From contig BDDD01000275.1 of the NCBI GenBank assembly GCA_001972305.1, forward strand, positions 310,001 to 374,000: a DNA stretch of 64,000 nucleotides, in the 5' to 3' direction. The position numbers and the translations under genes are program-made. Below the pieces are notes generated by a model that had not been told where the DNA came from, searched no databases, and was given only the letters and a program-made list of their open reading frames with translations. Below are positions 59,351 through 64,000 of the stretch, piece after piece (the stretch's first letter is position 1; each line of letters begins with the position of its first letter). This DNA is from Cephalotus follicularis. Lineage: Eukaryota; Streptophyta; Magnoliopsida; Oxalidales; Cephalotaceae.

Positions 59351-62300
59351 AAAATGCTTAAATTCCTTTCCTAATTGCCAAAAATGTGGCCATGGCCTCC
59401 AGAAGGCTAAACGACCTTCTTATGTACCAATGGTGAAGTGTTTTACTGAATGAAGGCTAAAACTGACTTTCTAGACACCAAACATGAGTCCTTTAGCCTC
59501 TAGCAGGAGAAATCACTTATATGTGCCATGGTTAAAGTGTTTGACTTAACGTAGACACATATCACCTTCTTAACTACAAAACATAGGGACCTTGGCTCCT
59601 CGAAGGCCAAATGACCTTCATATGTGCCATGGGTGAAGTGTTTGAGTTAAGAAATGGTTAAATTGTCATCCTAAGTGCCAAACATGAGGCTCTTGGTTTC
59701 CAAGAGGTCAAATGCCCTTCTTATGTGACATGGTAAAGAGTTTGACTTAAGAAATGCTTAAATTGGCTTCTTAAGTGCCAAAAATGAGGGCATGGCTTCT
59801 AGAAGGATAAATGAACTTCTTATGTGCCATAGGTGAAGTGTTTGATTGAATAAAGGCTTAAATTGACTATTTAGACCCCAAACATGAATCCTTTGTCCTA
59901 GCAAGCCAAATCACTTATATGTCCCACGGTTTAAGTGTTTGACTTATCGAAGGCATATATTTCCGTCCTAAGTGCAAAACATAAGGGCCTTGGCCCCTGG
60001 AAGGCCAACTGACTTTCATATGTGCCAAGGGTGAAGTGTTTGAGTTAAGGAATGGTCAAATTACCATCCTAAGTGCCAAACATGGAGCTGTTGGCTTTCA
60101 GCAGGCCAAATGCCCTTCCTATGTGCCTTGGCAGAGAGTTTGACTTAATAAAGGCTTAAATTGCCTTCCTGATTGCCAAAAATGAGGTCTCGGCTTCCAG
60201 AAGGCTAAATAACCTTCTTATATGCCAATGGTGAAGCGTTTGATTGAATGAATGCTTAAATTGACTTTCTAGGTACCAAAGATGAGTCCTTTAGTCACTA
60301 GCAGGCGAAATCACTTATATGTGACACGGTTTAAGTGTTTGACTTAGCGAAGGTACATATTTCCTTCCTAAGAACAGAACATAAGGACCTTGGCTCCTGG
60401 AAGGCCAATTAACTTTCATATGTGCCAAGCGTGAACTGTTTGAGTTAAGAAATTGTCAAATTGCCATCCTAAGTGCAAAAATGAGGCTTTTGGCTTCCGG
60501 GAGGTCAAATGCCCTTCTTATGTGCCTTGATAAAGAGTTTGACTTAAAAAATGCTTAAATTACCTTCTTAAGTGCCAAAAATGAGGTCATGGCTTCGAGA
60601 AGGCTAAATGACCTTCTTATGTGGCAAGGCTAAAGTGTTTGACTGAAGGACATCTTAAATTGACTTTCTAGACAGCAAAGATGAGTCCTTTGGTCTCTCG
60701 TAGGCCAAATCACATATATGTGACACGGCTTCAGTGTTTGACTGAACGAGGATACATATTTCCTTCCTAAGTGTAAAAACTAAGGACCTTTGCTCCTAGA
60801 AGGCCAACTTACTTTCATATGTTCCAAGGATGAAGTGATTGAGTTAAGGAATTTTCAAATTGCCATCCAAAGTGCCAAACATGAGGCTCTTGGCTTCCGG
60901 TTGGCCAAATGCCCTTCTTATGTACTTTGGGAAGGAGTTTGACTTAAGAAATGCTTAAATTACCTTCCAAATTACCAAAAATGTTGCCTTGGCTTCATGA
61001 AGGCAAAATGATCTACTTATGTGCCAATGGTGAGGTGTTTGACTAAAGGAAGGCTTAAATTGACTTCCTAGACACCAATAACGAGTCCTCTTGCCTCTAG
61101 TAAGCCAAGTCACATATATGTGCCACCGTTTAAGTGTTTGAGTTAACGTAGGCACATATTAACTTCCTAAGTGCAAAACATGAGGACCTTTGCTCCTAGA
61201 AGGCCAATTAACTTTCATATGTGCCAACGGTTAAGTGTTTGAGTTAAGAAATGGTCAAATTGCCATTCTAAGTGCCAAACATGAGGCTCTTGTATTCCGT
61301 GACGCCAAATGCACTTCTTATGTCCCTCGGTAAAGAGTTTGACTTAAGAAATGCTTAAATTGCTTTCCTAATTGCCAAAAATGATGCCATGGCTTCCTGA
61401 AGGCTAAATCACCTTCTTATGTGCCAATGGTGAAGGGTTTGACAGAATGAAGGCTTAAATTCATTTTCTAGACACCAATGATGAGTCCTTTGGTCTCTAG
61501 CAGGGCAAATCACTTATATGTGCCACGGTTTAAGTGTCTGACTTAATGAAGGCACATATTTCCTTCATAAATGCAAAACATAAGGACATTGGCTCCTAGA
61601 AGGCCAACTGACTTTCATATATGCCAAGGGTGAAGTGTTTGAGTTAATAAATGATCAAATGCCCTTTTTATGTGCCAAATGCTCTTCTTATGTTCCTTTG
61701 TAAAGAGTTTCACTTAAGAAATGCTTAAATTGCCTTCCTAAGTGCCAAAAATGAGGTCATGGCTTCCAAAAGGTTAAATGACCTTCTTAAGTGCCAATGG
61801 GGAAGTGTTTAATGTAATGAAGGCTTAAATTGACTTTCTGGACACCCAAAATGAGTCCTTTGGGCTCTAGCAGCTGAAATAACTTATATATGCCATAGAT
61901 TAACCTTGTGACCTAATGAAGGCACATATTACCTTCCTAAGAGCAAAACATAAGGACCTTTGCTCCTGGAAGGCAAATCGATATTCATATGTGCAAAAGG
62001 TGAAGTATTTGCGTTAAGGAATGGTCAAATTTCCATCCTAATGCCAAACATGAGGGTCTTGGGTTCCAGGGGGCCAAATGCCCTTCTTATGTGCCTTGGT
62101 CAATAGTTTGACTTAAGAAATTCTTAAATTGCCTTCCTAAGTGCCAGAAATGAGGTCATGACTTCTAAAAGCCTAAATGACCTTCTTATGTGCCACAGGT
62201 GAAGTGTTTAACTAATTGAAGGTTTAAATTGACTTTTTAGACCCCAAACATGAATCCTTTGGCCTAGCAAGCTAAATCACTTATGTGTACCACAGTTCAA

Positions 62301-63015
62301 GTGTTTGACTTAACGAAGGAATATATTTCTGTCCTAAGAGCAAAACATAAAGACCTTGGTTCCTCGAAGGCCAACTGACTTTCATATGTGCCAAGGGTGA
62401 AGTGTTTGAGTTAAAGAATGGTCAAATTGCCATCCTAAGTGCCAAACATGAGGCTATTGGCTTTCAGTAGGCCAAATGCCCTTCCTACGTTCCTTGGTAG
62501 AGAGTTTGAGTTACGAAAGTCTTAAATTGCCTTCCTAATTGCCAAAAATGAGGTCTTGGCTTCCAGAAGGCTAAATGACCTTTTTATGTGCCAATGGTGA
62601 AGTGTTTGACTGAATGAAGGGTTAAATTGAATTTCTAGGCACCAAAGATTAGTACTTTAGTCACTAGCAGGCGAAATCACTTATATGTGACACGGTTTAA
62701 GTGCTTGGCTTAGCGAAGGTACATATTTCCTCCTTAAGCACAAAACATAAGGACATTGGCTCCTGGAGGGCCAATTGACTTTCATATGTGACAAGGGTGA
62801 ACTGTTTGAGTTAAGGAATTGTCAAGCTTCCGTCCTATGTGTCAAAATGACGCTCTTGGCTTCTGGGAGGTCAAATGCCCTTCTTATGTGCCTTGATAAA
62901 GAGTTTGACTGAAGAAATGCTTAAATTTCCTTCTTTAGTGCTAAAAATGAGGCCATGGCTTGCAGAAGGCTAAATGACCTTCTTATGTGGCAAGGCTGAA
63001 GTGTTTGACTGAAGG
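59351..63015 (+). repeat. Hierarchical satellite array, block 5
   Basis: About nine 400-bp units in the same orientation. A shortened joint occurs near 61655-61675. No gene. Confidence 0.93.
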
Positions 63016-64000
63016 AAATATGCGTCTGCGTTAAGTCAAACACCTAAACCGTGACGCATATAAGTGATTTGGCCTGCTAGAGACCAAAGGACTCATCTTT
63101 GATGTCTACAAAGTCAGTTTAAGCCTTCATTAACTCAAACACTTCACCCATGGCAGACAAGAAGGTCATTTAGCCTTCTGGAAGTCATGGCTAAATTTTT
63201 TGCACTTAGGAAGGTAATTTAAGCATTTCTTAAGTCAAAATATTTACCAAGGCACATAAAAAGGGTATTTAGTCTCCAAAAGCCAAAAGCCAAAAGCCTC
63301 ATGTTTGGCACTTCGGATGGAAATTTGACCATTTCTTAACTCAAACACTTTACCCTTGGCACATATGAAAGTCATTTGGCCTTCCAGGAGCCTAGGTCCT
63401 TAGGTTTTGCACTTAGGAAGGTTATATGTGCCTGCATTAAGTCAAACACTTAAACCGTGGCACATATAAGTGATTTAGCCTTCTAAAGGCCCAAGGACTC
63501 ATGTTTGGTATCTAGAAAGTCAATTTAAGCCTTCATTCAGTCAAACAATTCACCATTGGCACATGAGAACGTCATTTAGCCACATGAATGCCAAGGCCTC
63601 ATTTTTGGAAATCAAGAAGGCAATTTAAGCATTTCTTAAGTCAAACTCTTTACCAAGGGACATAAGAAGGTCATTTTGCCTCTCGAAAGGTAATACCCTC
63701 GCGTTTGGCCCTTATGATGGCAATTTGACCATTCCTTAACTCAAACACTTCACCCTTGGCACATATTTACAATTTAAGCCTTCATTCAGTCAAACACTTC
63801 ACCATTGTCACATAAGAAGGTCATTTAGCCTTCTGGAAGCCATGACCACATTTTTGGCACTTAGGAAGGCAATTTAAGCATTTCTTAAGCCAACTCCTTA
63901 CAAAGGCACATAAGAATGCCATTTGAGCTCCCAGAAGCCAAGAGTCTCATGTTTCGTACTTAGGATGGTAATTTGACCATTCCTTAACTCAAAAATTTCT
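63016..64000 (-). repeat. Hierarchical satellite array, inverted block 6
   Basis: From about 63016 the same monomers run in reverse complement, for example GTTAAGTCAAACAC and ATATAAGTGATTTGGCC, with all four types in reversed order. About 2.5 units are seen before the window ends. A short CCAAAAG expansion (three copies) lies near 63277-63297. Confidence 0.93.

Noticed and set aside
15312..64000. The satellite as a centromere
   Set aside because: No CRM-type centromeric retrotransposon or other evidence; the Tekay-like insertion only points to heterochromatin.

Overview
This window is nuclear heterochromatin from a flowering plant, probably a eudicot; the species cannot be named from the sequence. 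I find no host gene, rRNA gene, tRNA gene or CRISPR array. It consists of Ty3/gypsy LTR retrotransposons with plant-type features (Athila-like Gag with a tRNA-Asp primer site, a Tekay/Del-like chromovirus with a chromodomain, tRNA-iMet primer sites) and a large tandem satellite into which elements have inserted. All coding regions are decayed.

Layout. 1-15311 is a nest of minus-strand Athila-like elements. Element C (5' LTR, primer site, leader and gag) runs off the left end. Element B (15311 down to the gapped LTR at 1840-3049) carries gag-protease, RT, RNase H and integrase. Element A (4788-9789) sits inside B, splitting its pol gene at the RT/RNase H boundary, with a 5-bp target duplication bearing one mismatch. 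A is non-autonomous: its gag-protease frame runs into an unusual tail in place of pol. A 418-N assembly gap lies in the LTR between B and C.

From 15312 to the end the background is a satellite of ~100-bp monomers, each a ~50-bp dimer, arranged as four monomer types in a ~400-bp unit. Between about 29 and 41 kb these units form a further period of ~2.4 kb that changes to ~2.78 kb. The array flips strand near 63015. Insertions into it are E (21502-24267, solo LTR of the Tekay-like family, TSD GAGGT), D (41081-42673, 3' fragment of the same non-autonomous family as A), G (44804-48187, short gag-only LTR element, TSD TTACC), a short probable LINE tail near 49300-49385, and F (49652-59345, complete but defective Tekay-like chromovirus, TSD ACTTT).

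How the parts relate. A, D and G lack working pol and, when mobile, would have needed enzymes from autonomous relatives; B-like elements are the natural candidates for A and D. Most premature stops fit C-to-T or G-to-A change (CGA to TGA, CAG to TAG, CAA to TAA, TGG to TGA/TAG), as expected for long-methylated DNA. The main candidates for something undescribed are the non-autonomous tail shared by A and D, which looks built from repeated fragments of RT and integrase, and the four-level satellite hierarchy.
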